Assembly: GCA_965140735.1 (NCBI GenBank) | Contig: OZ223306.1 | Span: 2,604,001-2,668,000, forward strand | Direction of reading: 5' to 3' | DNA: 64,000 nt | Origin: Fusibacter_A sp965140735 | Lineage (GTDB): Bacteria; Bacillota; Clostridia; Peptostreptococcales; Acidaminobacteraceae | In this document: one piece after another, positions 9,070 to 16,837 of the stretch | How positions within the stretch are numbered: position 1 is the first letter of the stretch | How the letters are laid out: each line of letters opens with the position of its first letter | Position numbers and translations under genes: made by a program | The notes under the pieces: generated by a model | Told to the model about the DNA's origin: nothing | Seen by the model: the letters and a program-made list of their open reading frames with translations, nothing else | Database searches by the model: none

Positions 9070-9140
9070 AAAACTAAATGCTCAAATTGTCTGATTTTTT
9101 GAACATATTTTATTGTTTTCGTGAAATAGTAAACAAACGA

Positions 9141-9185
9141 TTTCATTTTTGAAACAATATAATGCTTTTTTTGAAATATATTTCA
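9141..9185. promoter_or_regulatory. Two candidate upstream activator sites
   Basis: Site 1, TTTCA-N4-TGAAACAA (9141-9157), matches most of the perfect palindrome at 11498-11517 upstream of the activator gene. Site 2 (9172-9185) is TGAAA-N4-TTTCA, an overlapping inverted form. They lie about 75-115 bp upstream of the -24 element, the usual range for enhancer-binding proteins. Binding by the PrpR-type activator is inferred. Confidence 0.55.
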
Positions 9186-9378
9186 CTTTAGAAATATTAT
9201 TCGACCGTTTCTTTTACTTAGTGAAATTCGACTGCCTGGAACCCAAAACCTTGATATACAATCTCTCCCAATTTCAGCGTCAACATTGACTTAAAGAAAT
9301 AATTTTCTTCAAGCTTTCCAGCTTATCATGTGATTGGGGGGACTTTAACATCTACACCTATTAATCTTTGTATTAAAA

Positions 9379-11400
9379 TTATTCTATTAAATTTTCTATT
9401 TGGAGTTTTTTTATCTTACGCCATAATGTTGGCTTGCTAATACCTAAGAAATGAGCTGTTTTTTCTCTGTTCCCATTAAACCGTTTTAAAGCAGTTAAAA
9501 TAATTTTTGACTCTTGTATTTCCATGTAAGTATCAATACCGACACCTTCATGAAGCTCAATCTCTTCCTTCGTGTCATCGGATAAAGGAATCGTCTTTTT
9601 TGTGTGACTAAAATTATTACGCTGATCAACAATTTCTTCAATGAGCTTAACAAGCATTTTTTCAGCTCCTGAAATTCCATCTATTTCTGAGACACTCTTA
9701 GGTGCTTTTATATTCATATATTTTAATGCATTCAAGGCACATTGTGCATCTATAATATTATCATCACAAGTTACAATTAGACGTTCAATCACATTGGACA
9801 ATTGTCGAATGTTCCCAGGCCAATGGTATTCTTCAAATATTTTTATTGTTTCAGATGGTATTTCAATTTTTTTAAGCGATTTTTTTTTAGCAAAAAAATG
9901 ACACAATTCCTTAATATCTTCAATTCTCGAACGTAAAGGTGGCAAATCAAGCTCTAGTACACACAATCTAAAATAAAGGTCTTCTCTAAAATTACCATTT
10001 TGTATTTCCGTTAACAAATCCTTATTAGTAGCAGCTAAAACACGTACATCAATTGGCATAACTTTGTCATCGCCAATTCTCGAAACTTCTTTTTCTTGTA
10101 GAACACGTAATAGTTTTACTTGTACAGCTGTTGAAACTTCACCAATTTCATCTAAAAAAACTGTTCCCTTATGAGCTAATTCAAAAATTCCAGTTTTTCC
10201 TTCTTTGTTTGCTCCTGTAAAAGCACCACGAACATACCCAAATAATTCACTTTCAAGAATATTTTCCGGCAATGCCGCACAGTTAATCGCAACAAATGGT
10301 TGATTTCTTCTCTTACTATAATTGTGAATACTCTGAGCAAAAACTTCTTTACCTGTTCCTGTTTCACCCAAAATTAATACCGTACTATCTGATTTTGCAT
10401 ACTTAGAAGCTTGCCTTATCACTTGGGTAATTTCATCAGATGAACCGATGATATCATTAAACGTTTTTTTGGCAAAATGACCAATCCCAAGATTTTTTTT
10501 CCGAATTTCACGATCAATATCCTGAATTTTTACTTCTTCTTGTATGGTTGCAACAGCACCTACAATTCGATGTTCAGTTTTAATCGGGACACTACTTACA
10601 ACAATTGAATCACCGCCAGCTTTTAAGAATTCTCCAATAAACTCCTGTCCTGTCATAGCAGTTTCTAATAGTTTAGAATTTGGTAAAATTTCATTAATGT
10701 AACGTTCATTTTTGTATCCAAGAATTTTTTGTGCAATTGTATTGATGTGAATAATCTTTCCAGATTCTTCAATTGCTATAATACCTTCAGATGTACAATT
10801 TAAGATTGCATTTATTGTTTCAAATTTTGCTCTGCGCTCATGCTCGATTTTTAAATCGTGTAATGCTTCGTCTATGGATTGATTTATTGCAACTGGCTCT
10901 GCCTCACCCATTACACTTGCCATTCCAAATTTAGGTGCTGACTTGGATAACTGAAACCCTCCTATTACAACTTCTACGCCCATATCTCTTTGCTTCTTTA
11001 ATTTTTCTTCAAATTCTGAGTCATTGAAAACTAAATCAATCAGAATCTCTTCTTTCATTATTTTTTTGTACTCTTCAGCTGCTTCACATAAATTACTATA
11101 TCCAATAATACCAATGTGTTTTGAGATCGCCTTTGCTACTTCTACTGATTGATAAATATCAATAAATCCATGACGTATATCCACAACGGGAACATCCACT
11201 TTTCCTCTCAAATAAGTTGCGGTTCCGCCACGGCACACAATAATTTTTGTACCATTCTCAATTTCGTGATTTGCGATTTCTAGTGCTTTTGACATCGTCG
11301 CTTCAAAAACAGGATACTCCAACTGCCTATTTTTCAAAACATTTATGACACTTTCAGTAACAGCTTTTGTCGTAGAAATAATTATAATTTCGTTGTTCAT
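9379..11400 (-). CDS. Sigma-54-dependent activator with PrpR N-terminal sensor
   Basis: A 673-residue enhancer-binding protein. Residues 1-190 form a PrpR-N-type sensor (IIIISTTKAVTESV, CRGGTATYLR, IIGYSNLCEA, GGFQLSK). A PAS domain follows at about 195-300. The AAA module at about 315-545 has Walker A GETGTGKE, the sigma-54 contact GAFTGA and the Walker B LDEIGE stretch. A Fis-type helix-turn-helix closes the protein (FNGNREKTAHFLGISKPTLW). PrpR-N domains sense a small organic acid or acyl-CoA-derived ligand. It probably activates the adjacent dehydrogenase/tct unit through the TTTCA-N4-TGAAA sites, and may control itself through the palindrome at 11498. GGGGG precedes the ATG. Confidence 0.92.
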   Translation of the reverse strand: MNNEIIIISTTKAVTESVINVLKNRQLEYPVFEATMSKALEIANHEIENGTKIIVCRGGTATYLRGKVDVPVVDIRHGFIDIYQSVEVAKAISKHIGIIGYSNLCEAAEEYKKIMKEEILIDLVFNDSEFEEKLKKQRDMGVEVVIGGFQLSKSAPKFGMASVMGEAEPVAINQSIDEALHDLKIEHERRAKFETINAILNCTSEGIIAIEESGKIIHINTIAQKILGYKNERYINEILPNSKLLETAMTGQEFIGEFLKAGGDSIVVSSVPIKTEHRIVGAVATIQEEVKIQDIDREIRKKNLGIGHFAKKTFNDIIGSSDEITQVIRQASKYAKSDSTVLILGETGTGKEVFAQSIHNYSKRRNQPFVAINCAALPENILESELFGYVRGAFTGANKEGKTGIFELAHKGTVFLDEIGEVSTAVQVKLLRVLQEKEVSRIGDDKVMPIDVRVLAATNKDLLTEIQNGNFREDLYFRLCVLELDLPPLRSRIEDIKELCHFFAKKKSLKKIEIPSETIKIFEEYHWPGNIRQLSNVIERLIVTCDDNIIDAQCALNALKYMNIKAPKSVSEIDGISGAEKMLVKLIEEIVDQRNNFSHTKKTIPLSDDTKEEIELHEGVGIDTYMEIQESKIILTALKRFNGNREKTAHFLGISKPTLWRKIKKLQIENLIE

Positions 11401-11497
11401 GCTACCCCCTTATTTAAAAATACATCTAATAAAATGGATACTATTTTCAATCACTATATTCTTAACGCTTTAATCATTATATAACACTTTTAAAATT

Positions 11498-11517
11498 TTG
11501 TTTCAGAAATGAAACAA
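11498..11517. promoter_or_regulatory. Perfect palindrome upstream of the PrpR-type activator
   Basis: TTGTTTCA-GAAA-TGAAACAA is a perfect 8-bp inverted repeat, about 100 bp upstream of the activator start. The right half recurs intact at 9150-9157 near the sigma-54 promoter. Probably the activator's own operator (inference). Confidence 0.6.
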
Positions 11518-11618
11518 TTTTGTTGTAAAATATTCTAACTCACTCTTAACACTTAATAAAATTACATATATTATTTAAATTAATCGGCGTAATCTAAATG
11601 AACGGATTACTTAAAATT

Positions 11619-11693
11619 AAAGAAAACCACCAGTACAATTGTGGTTTTCTTTATATAAAAAAGTTCTGAGCCAAAAAACTTAGCTCAGAACTT
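11619..11693 (-). terminator. Tandem terminators of the 2-oxoacid oxidoreductase operon
   Basis: Two hairpins follow the gamma-subunit gene on the minus strand. The first has 11-bp arms AAGTTCTGAGC (11661-11671) and GCTCAGAACTT (11683-11693) followed by a T-run. The second has 12-bp arms AAAGAAAACCAC (11619-11630) and GTGGTTTTCTTT (11641-11652). Confidence 0.75.
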
Positions 11694-11785
11694 GAATTTT
11701 ACATTAATATTCAATTGTACGATTTGGTTAAACAAGCAAATAAATACTCTGCTCTGTCAATAAAACAGCAATTTATTTTTTAGAT

Positions 11786-12334
11786 TTAATGTTTTTGTGA
11801 TTTGCCTATTTCAAGCCCTTTTTCAAACGCTTGCCTATTTAAAGGTAACAGGGCTGCTTTACTGGCTAATTTCTTTTCAATAGTATGCCACACGACTTCG
11901 GGTGCCACAACCTCAGTATAGCCTATATAGACACCAAGCATGATAATGTTTAAGACTTTAACATTTCCCATTTCAAGTGCCATCTCAGTTGCGGGTACTT
12001 TCACGAGTGAAACATCATCTCGCCCAACATCTTCTCTTACAATTGAGCTATTGATAAAAAGTCTCCCACCCGATTTAAGCCTATTTAAAAACTTATCCAG
12101 TGAAGGATCATTCATAACAACGAGATCATCCATTGTGTCCATTAAAGGGGCACCAATGAAATCATCTGAAATTACGACGAAACAATTCGCCGTACCGCCA
12201 CGCTGTTCTGCACCATAAGAGGGAAAGAATGTCACATTTTTATCTGTTGAATCACAAGTCGCTTGAGCTAAGAATTTGCCCATAGTCATAACACCTTGAC
12301 CTCCAAAACCGGCAACGCATAAATTTGTTTCCAT
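11786..12334 (-). CDS. korC: 2-oxoacid:ferredoxin oxidoreductase, gamma subunit
   Basis: A 182-residue protein of the pyruvate/ketoisovalerate oxidoreductase gamma family. It opens with the glycine-rich GFGGQGVMTMG loop and carries PSYGAEQRGGTANC, the typical CoA/cofactor-proximal signature. Subunit of an oxygen-sensitive enzyme that oxidatively decarboxylates a 2-oxo acid to acyl-CoA and reduces ferredoxin. Last gene of a D-A-B-C operon, 11 nt after the beta subunit. The D-A-B-C order fits 2-oxoglutarate (Kor) or branched-chain (Vor) enzymes; the symbol is provisional because substrate specificity is not visible here. Confidence 0.85.
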   Translation of the reverse strand: METNLCVAGFGGQGVMTMGKFLAQATCDSTDKNVTFFPSYGAEQRGGTANCFVVISDDFIGAPLMDTMDDLVVMNDPSLDKFLNRLKSGGRLFINSSIVREDVGRDDVSLVKVPATEMALEMGNVKVLNIIMLGVYIGYTEVVAPEVVWHTIEKKLASKAALLPLNRQAFEKGLEIGKSQKH

Positions 12335-12345
12335 TTTTAGCCTCC

Positions 12346-13083
12346 TTATTTATCTCTATACACGCCAAGTGGATATTGCGGTATCATTTTTTCTTCAATG
12401 AACTCAAGTGACTTAATCGGATCTACACCCCAGTTAGTCGGACAGTTCGAAACAATTTCAATTAAAGAAAATCCTTTACCATCCAATTGATTTTGAAAAG
12501 CCTTGTGAATCGCTTTTTTCGTCTTGATCACATTTTGTGGGGTATTACAGCTTGTTCTCTCAATATACACAGGCGCCGTCAGCTGGTTGATGACTTCACA
12601 CATGTCCATCGGATAGCCGTGTTCATCTGCTTGTCGCCCTTTCGGCGCAGTGGAAGCTTTCATCCCCATCAGAGTCGTCGGTGACATTTGCCCCCCAGTC
12701 ATGCCGTAGATCCCGTTGTTCACATGAATAACGGTGATATTTTCACCTCTGTTCGCAGCAGAAACGGATTCCGCAAGGCCAATAGATGCGAAATCGCCAT
12801 CCCCTTGATAGGTATAAACTAAAGTATCTTTGTTAGTTCTTTTGATCCCAGATGCCACTGCTGAAGCGCGACCATGTGGTGCAGTGATGTTATCATAGGC
12901 CATATAGTTCATGTGGAGGCCACAACATCCGATACCGATCACACATGCCGTTTTATCAACGATGTCCATTTCTTCTAAGACTTCTCCAATTAATTTCATA
13001 ATCGTACTGTGAAAGCATCCTGGACAGAAGCCTGAAACTTTATCTTCTTGAATTGTCTTTGTTCTCGCATATAGTTGTTTCAT
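12346..13083 (-). CDS. korB: 2-oxoacid:ferredoxin oxidoreductase, beta (TPP-binding) subunit
   Basis: A 245-residue thiamine-diphosphate subunit. FCPGCFHST (19-27) and GIGCCG (50-55) hold the conserved cysteines. The TPP/Mg motif runs from GDGD (94-97) to NNGIYGMTGGQ (122-132), and HGRA (70-73) is the family signature. Forms the catalytic core with the alpha subunit. The open frame can begin at a GTG at 13092, but the ATG at 13083 is better placed 8 nt after AGGGGAG. That ribosome site lies in the last codons of the alpha gene, suggesting translational coupling. Substrate could be 2-oxoglutarate or a branched-chain 2-oxo acid. Confidence 0.88.
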   Translation of the reverse strand: MKQLYARTKTIQEDKVSGFCPGCFHSTIMKLIGEVLEEMDIVDKTACVIGIGCCGLHMNYMAYDNITAPHGRASAVASGIKRTNKDTLVYTYQGDGDFASIGLAESVSAANRGENITVIHVNNGIYGMTGGQMSPTTLMGMKASTAPKGRQADEHGYPMDMCEVINQLTAPVYIERTSCNTPQNVIKTKKAIHKAFQNQLDGKGFSLIEIVSNCPTNWGVDPIKSLEFIEEKMIPQYPLGVYRDK

Positions 13084-13088
13084 CTTCA

Positions 13089-14165
13089 TCACTCCCCTTC
13101 AAATCCTTTGACTGTTTGGATGATCAAATCACGTGTCATGATATTCCCGCCAGATCGTAAACAAGTTCTCACTGGAATGCGCTCTTTAACCACTGCATCC
13201 ACATCATGGATCATTTGTGCTGGGATAGTCATTTCCACATCTAAAATATATTTAACTTTGTTATAATCAAGTGCTTCAAAGGCAGCATTAGGGAATGGAT
13301 GTACCGTAATCGGTCTGATAAGGCCTACTTTGTAGCCCTCTTTTCTCAAATGATCTACTGCTGATTTAGCGATACGTGCTGAAATTCCATGTGCTGTCAA
13401 AATCACTTCGGCATCATCCACATGGTAATTTTCTGCCATAGCATCTTTTTCCCATGATTTATAAAGTGCTTCTGCTTCTTTATTGGCGCGTTCCATTTCT
13501 AAGGTTTGCCATTGACCTGGTTGAATCCAAGAACGCTTTTCATCAAGCGAATGACCTACACAAGCCCAAGATCTTTTTGAAGCCTTAATTGCGGCAATCT
13601 CTTCAGCAGTTTTAGGTTCAGGCAACTCAACAGGCTCCATCATCGCACCGATGACACCATCCGATAAAATCAGAACAGGATTTCTATCTCGATCTGCCAA
13701 TTCAAATGCTTTATAAGTTAAATCAACAGCTTCTTGAACAGAAGCCGGTGCAAGGACCATCATTTGAAAGCCACCGTTCCCTGATGCTTTTGTCGCTTGC
13801 ATGTAATCCATTTGAGCGGGTTGAATTGTCCCAACACCTGGACCGCCTCTTGATATATTCGCATATACCATAGGAATTCGAGCTGCTGCACAGTATGAAA
13901 TGCCTTCGCTTTTAAGGGCAATACCCGGACTTGACGATGAAGTCATGGATCTTGTACCGCCTGCAGCAGCACCGTATACCATATTTACTGCAGCAACTTC
14001 TGATTCTGCTTGAAGAAATACACCATCAACTTCTGGTAATCTTCTTGCAAAGTACTCTGGAATTTCATTTTGCGGTGTGATTGGATAACCAGCAAAAAAT
14101 CTACAACCTGCTCTGACAGCTGCTTCAGCTATAGCTTCACAGCCTTTCATAAATATTCTTGACAT
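13089..14165 (-). CDS. korA: 2-oxoacid:ferredoxin oxidoreductase, alpha subunit
   Basis: A 358-residue alpha subunit of the four-subunit enzyme. Family motifs are GYPITPQNEI (about 25-34), QAESEVAAVNMVYGAA (about 50-65) and SRGGPGVGTIQPAQMDYMQA (about 105-125). No separate CoA-binding fusion is present, consistent with distinct A, B, C and D chains. The ATG at 14165 is chosen because AGGAGG lies just upstream; a longer frame would overlap the ferredoxin gene. It sits 11 nt after the ferredoxin subunit gene, and its end overlaps the beta-subunit ribosome site. Confidence 0.88.
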   Translation of the reverse strand: MSRIFMKGCEAIAEAAVRAGCRFFAGYPITPQNEIPEYFARRLPEVDGVFLQAESEVAAVNMVYGAAAGGTRSMTSSSSPGIALKSEGISYCAAARIPMVYANISRGGPGVGTIQPAQMDYMQATKASGNGGFQMMVLAPASVQEAVDLTYKAFELADRDRNPVLILSDGVIGAMMEPVELPEPKTAEEIAAIKASKRSWACVGHSLDEKRSWIQPGQWQTLEMERANKEAEALYKSWEKDAMAENYHVDDAEVILTAHGISARIAKSAVDHLRKEGYKVGLIRPITVHPFPNAAFEALDYNKVKYILDVEMTIPAQMIHDVDAVVKERIPVRTCLRSGGNIMTRDLIIQTVKGFEGE

Positions 14166-14175
14166 TGTCTTCCTC

Positions 14176-14379
14176 CTATTTATAGATTTCGATTGCGCCA
14201 TCTGGACAGATTCGACCACACATCAGACATGCAATGCAATCATCCATTCTTGCTGGCGTCACATACTCATATCCCTTCGAATTTACTTCTGTTCCTATTT
14301 CGAGAACATTTTTGGGACAAAATTTTACGCAGTAACCACAACTTTTACAGCGTTCCGAAATAATTTTTACTTCAGCCAT
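14176..14379 (-). CDS. korD: 2-oxoacid:ferredoxin oxidoreductase, delta (2x[4Fe-4S]) subunit
   Basis: A 67-residue ferredoxin-like protein with two complete 4Fe-4S motifs: CKSCGYCVKFCP (about 11-22) and CIACLMCGRICP (about 48-59). It passes electrons from the catalytic core to free ferredoxin. First gene of the D-A-B-C set, with AAAGGAG before the ATG. Small size and position make the assignment to this complex secure. Confidence 0.9.
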   Translation of the reverse strand: MAEVKIISERCKSCGYCVKFCPKNVLEIGTEVNSKGYEYVTPARMDDCIACLMCGRICPDGAIEIYK

Positions 14380-14432
14380 TTCTTACTCCTTTCAATATAA
14401 ACATTCTGTGATGCTTTTTAATTCATTTACCT

Positions 14433-15119
14433 TTACCACGGGTAGGTTAAATATAAATGAAGTGACATCAAGTCAAATTGAACCCTCTGACGTGCTTCTT
14501 CATATATCGACTCATTAACGCATGCAAAATCAATCGTTTTATAAGGGCTTACTATTGCATTCATCTTTTGACAACCTTCGATAAAATCATCTATTGTCGT
14601 TGAAGTGCCTAAATTTGGATTATTAATTAATCTGACATGTGCCAACTGTACACGTGATGCACCAAGTACAGCTGCAAGCGTTTGATCAATCCTTTCTATG
14701 TCTGTTGACCACGGTCTAAACGCATTGAGCACATAGTAAACAAGCGTATGCGCTTTGTTAAGTTCACCTGCAAACCCACCCATAGCTCTTGCACCAATGT
14801 GGTCGCCTCCAACATCCATCACCACAAGACAGGTATCATCTCTTAACAATCTGTTGACACCGCCAACCATCGTGGGTGCATCCATAAATTGTTCTTCAAA
14901 ATGAAATATAATGCCTGCTTTTTCAAGGTCTACAATCGCTTCTCTGGATCTAAAAAGAGGTTTTGTCATATCCATATCAAAGAAATGAACTGCTTTATCA
15001 GACATTTGGCTTAACAGCATTGCAAAATTCAATGCAATTTCACTTTTACCACTACCTGCCTCACCCAAAAAAGCAAAATTTGTTTTTTTCTGTTCTAACA
15101 ATACGCTTATAGTTTTCAA
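14433..15119 (-). CDS. Uncharacterised P-loop ATPase linked to the oxidoreductase
   Basis: A 228-residue soluble P-loop protein. Walker A is GEAGSGKS (19-26); FFDMDMTKPLFRSRE (about 46-60) and VVMDVGGDHIGARAM (about 98-112) resemble the switch and Walker B regions of MinD/ParA/CobQ-type NTPases. It does not look like a DNA-partitioning ATPase and has no membrane segment. It starts with TTG, preceded by TTGGAG, and ends 53 nt before the ferredoxin subunit gene, so it is probably in the same operon. Possible roles are maturation or regulation of the iron-sulfur enzyme; this is inference from position only. Confidence 0.65.
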   Translation of the reverse strand: MKTISVLLEQKKTNFAFLGEAGSGKSEIALNFAMLLSQMSDKAVHFFDMDMTKPLFRSREAIVDLEKAGIIFHFEEQFMDAPTMVGGVNRLLRDDTCLVVMDVGGDHIGARAMGGFAGELNKAHTLVYYVLNAFRPWSTDIERIDQTLAAVLGASRVQLAHVRLINNPNLGTSTTIDDFIEGCQKMNAIVSPYKTIDFACVNESIYEEARQRVQFDLMSLHLYLTYPW

Positions 15120-15219
15120 CTTAAAACTCCAATCTCTACAGATCTTTTAAATCCTTAATATGCTTTTATCGCTTTCGTTTTAGAATGTAATGCCAAACTG
15201 CATTAGTCCTGAATTATAC

Positions 15220-15879
15220 CTAAGCTTCTACTGGAGCAGATTTTGATTTCTTAGAAAGCGTCAAAATAAGTCCTAATGCCATGGATAACATCGCCGCCGC
15301 TAAAACTCTATACTCTCCAGGTAATAAAAAAGTGAAGGTATGCGCTGGTACCCAAAAGAACGGCACAGTCTTTTTGACGATAAAAGTCCAAAATCCAACT
15401 GTATCAATATTGCGAACAATGTTGGCCAGTGATAAATCCGTTTCACCCTCTGCTTTTAAATCCAAATATTTATCTGAAATCTTATGTGCATACATGAAAG
15501 TGGGCGCAAATGTGGCATTCATTAAAAATGATGTAAAGAAAGCAAATGCAAGCTTAGAGTCACCACCTGGTAACAATCCATTTGATAAAAGTGCCATCGC
15601 ACCTGTTGAATAAATGGTAAAAATCATCGTTATCAGTATCCCAAATAGCCCCCAAACAATGGCTCTTACTATAAAGAAATTAGAGAAAATCCATCTGTCA
15701 CTTCCAACACGTGTGGCAAGTAGCTCCCCCATAGAAGCCAATATACTAAACTTGATAAAACCACCTAAAAGCGGATGTGCTGTCGTAAAACTTATAAATA
15801 TTTCTCGTGAATCTGGAAGTGCAAAAATGGACACAATCAAAAGCATTATTGCGCCCCAAATAAAATCGCCCTTTCTCAT
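15220..15879 (-). CDS. Membrane protein, possibly Mpv17/PMP22-like
   Basis: A 219-residue integral membrane protein with about five hydrophobic segments (8-25, 40-57, 68-92, 108-128 and a C-terminal one at 180-205). The segment FWVPAHTFTFLLPGEYRVL near the C-terminus recalls the Mpv17/PMP22 signature (W-P-x-x-x-F...P...R). I am not certain of this relation, and the function is unknown. AAGGAGATGAG precedes the ATG. It is divergent from the YheO/DauR-like regulator, with three palindromes between them. It is upstream of the P-loop ATPase and oxidoreductase genes on the same strand with only a 100-nt gap and no strong terminator, so co-transcription is possible. Confidence 0.6.
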   Translation of the reverse strand: MRKGDFIWGAIMLLIVSIFALPDSREIFISFTTAHPLLGGFIKFSILASMGELLATRVGSDRWIFSNFFIVRAIVWGLFGILITMIFTIYSTGAMALLSNGLLPGGDSKLAFAFFTSFLMNATFAPTFMYAHKISDKYLDLKAEGETDLSLANIVRNIDTVGFWTFIVKKTVPFFWVPAHTFTFLLPGEYRVLAAAMLSMALGLILTLSKKSKSAPVEA

Positions 15880-15894
15880 AACTCATCTCCTTGT

Positions 15895-15980
15895 ATAATT
15901 TTTTATATAGTATATAATTACTTATACAGTGTATCAAGTTTATATCTTTTGGTCAATAATTTTTTATATAGTATATAATT
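15895..15980. promoter_or_regulatory. Three-site palindrome array in a divergent promoter region
   Basis: A 25-nt sequence occurs exactly twice (15895-15919 and 15956-15980). Each copy contains the 15-bp palindrome TTATATA-G-TATATAA. A third, slightly degenerate copy TTATACA-G-TGTATCA lies between them (15922-15936). Centres are 19 and 43 bp apart. Probably operators for the adjacent regulator acting on both divergent genes (inference). Confidence 0.65.
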
Positions 15981-16050
15981 TTTTATACAACATGTTTCTC
16001 TCTATTTTATTGTATAATGGAAAAAAATAAAAACTTTTACTGGAGGCAGT

Positions 16051-16725
16051 ATGACACAAATAGAAACTATTATTACAATTTTAGATTTTTTTTCAAAAGT
16101 CATGGGGGACGATACTGAAATCGTTGTACACGACTTAATCAACAGCAAGATAAAATGGATTAGCAACGGCCATATCACTGGCAGAGCTGAAAACGACACC
16201 GATGATCCCACAACGATGAACATCACCAGAAGACATGCAATGGATCCCTCTTTCGGCGATATGCTCATCGGTGGAAACTCCTATACCAAAGGCACAACAC
16301 ATATACGAAGCTCAACCTTCTTCCTAAAAGATTCTGAAGGAAACGCTCAATATGCAATCTGTATCAATCAAGATTTAACGCATATTGATGCCATGCAAAA
16401 ATACCTTGAAAACTTTTCAGGTGGGCCAATCAAGACTATCGAGTCTGCCTCACAGTTGGACCATTCCATCGAAACGTTGACAAAGCAGCTTATATTTGCT
16501 GAAATTGAGAGAGAAAAACCTTTTTCGAGTGATTCTCGAGAAGCCAAACTTGCGATTATTCAGCGCTTAGAGGATAAGGGTGTATTCGAAGTCAAAGGCT
16601 CAATCCCTATCGTCTGCGAATATCTACAGATCGCACAAGCTACATTGTATAAATATCTTAAAGAGGTTAAGCAATCCAAGTTTATAGATGTTGATTCACC
16701 CCATTATGAAAAGGAGATCTCCTGA
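16051..16725 (+). CDS. YheO/DauR-family transcriptional regulator
   Basis: A 224-residue protein with a YheO-like PAS domain (about residues 8-120: VMGDDTEIVVHDLI, then GRAENDTDD, then the IRSSTFFLKD and YAICINQDLT strands) and a C-terminal DauR-type helix-turn-helix (about 165-215: IIQRLEDKGVFEVKG, then VCEYLQIAQATLYKYLKEV). Such proteins usually control amino-acid-derived metabolism genes and often regulate themselves. TGGAGG precedes the ATG; TATAAT at 16013-16018 is a possible -10. The three palindromes between it and the divergent membrane-protein gene are probable binding sites. The 112-nt gap to the downstream MFS gene, same strand, allows co-transcription. Confidence 0.85.
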   Translation: MTQIETIITILDFFSKVMGDDTEIVVHDLINSKIKWISNGHITGRAENDTDDPTTMNITRRHAMDPSFGDMLIGGNSYTKGTTHIRSSTFFLKDSEGNAQYAICINQDLTHIDAMQKYLENFSGGPIKTIESASQLDHSIETLTKQLIFAEIEREKPFSSDSREAKLAIIQRLEDKGVFEVKGSIPIVCEYLQIAQATLYKYLKEVKQSKFIDVDSPHYEKEIS

Positions 16726-16837
16726 GAAAGGCATAAGAACAAATCAAATAACGACGAACCCCAACTTTAATTGACAATCTATAACAAAAACCATAAAATA
16801 GTTAGAGTACAGAAATATATTTTATTGGGAGATATGA

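Noticed and set aside
15176..15200. TTGGCA-like half of a sigma-54 element before the P-loop ATPase
   Set aside because: There is no GC at the required -12 spacing, so it is not a -24/-12 promoter.
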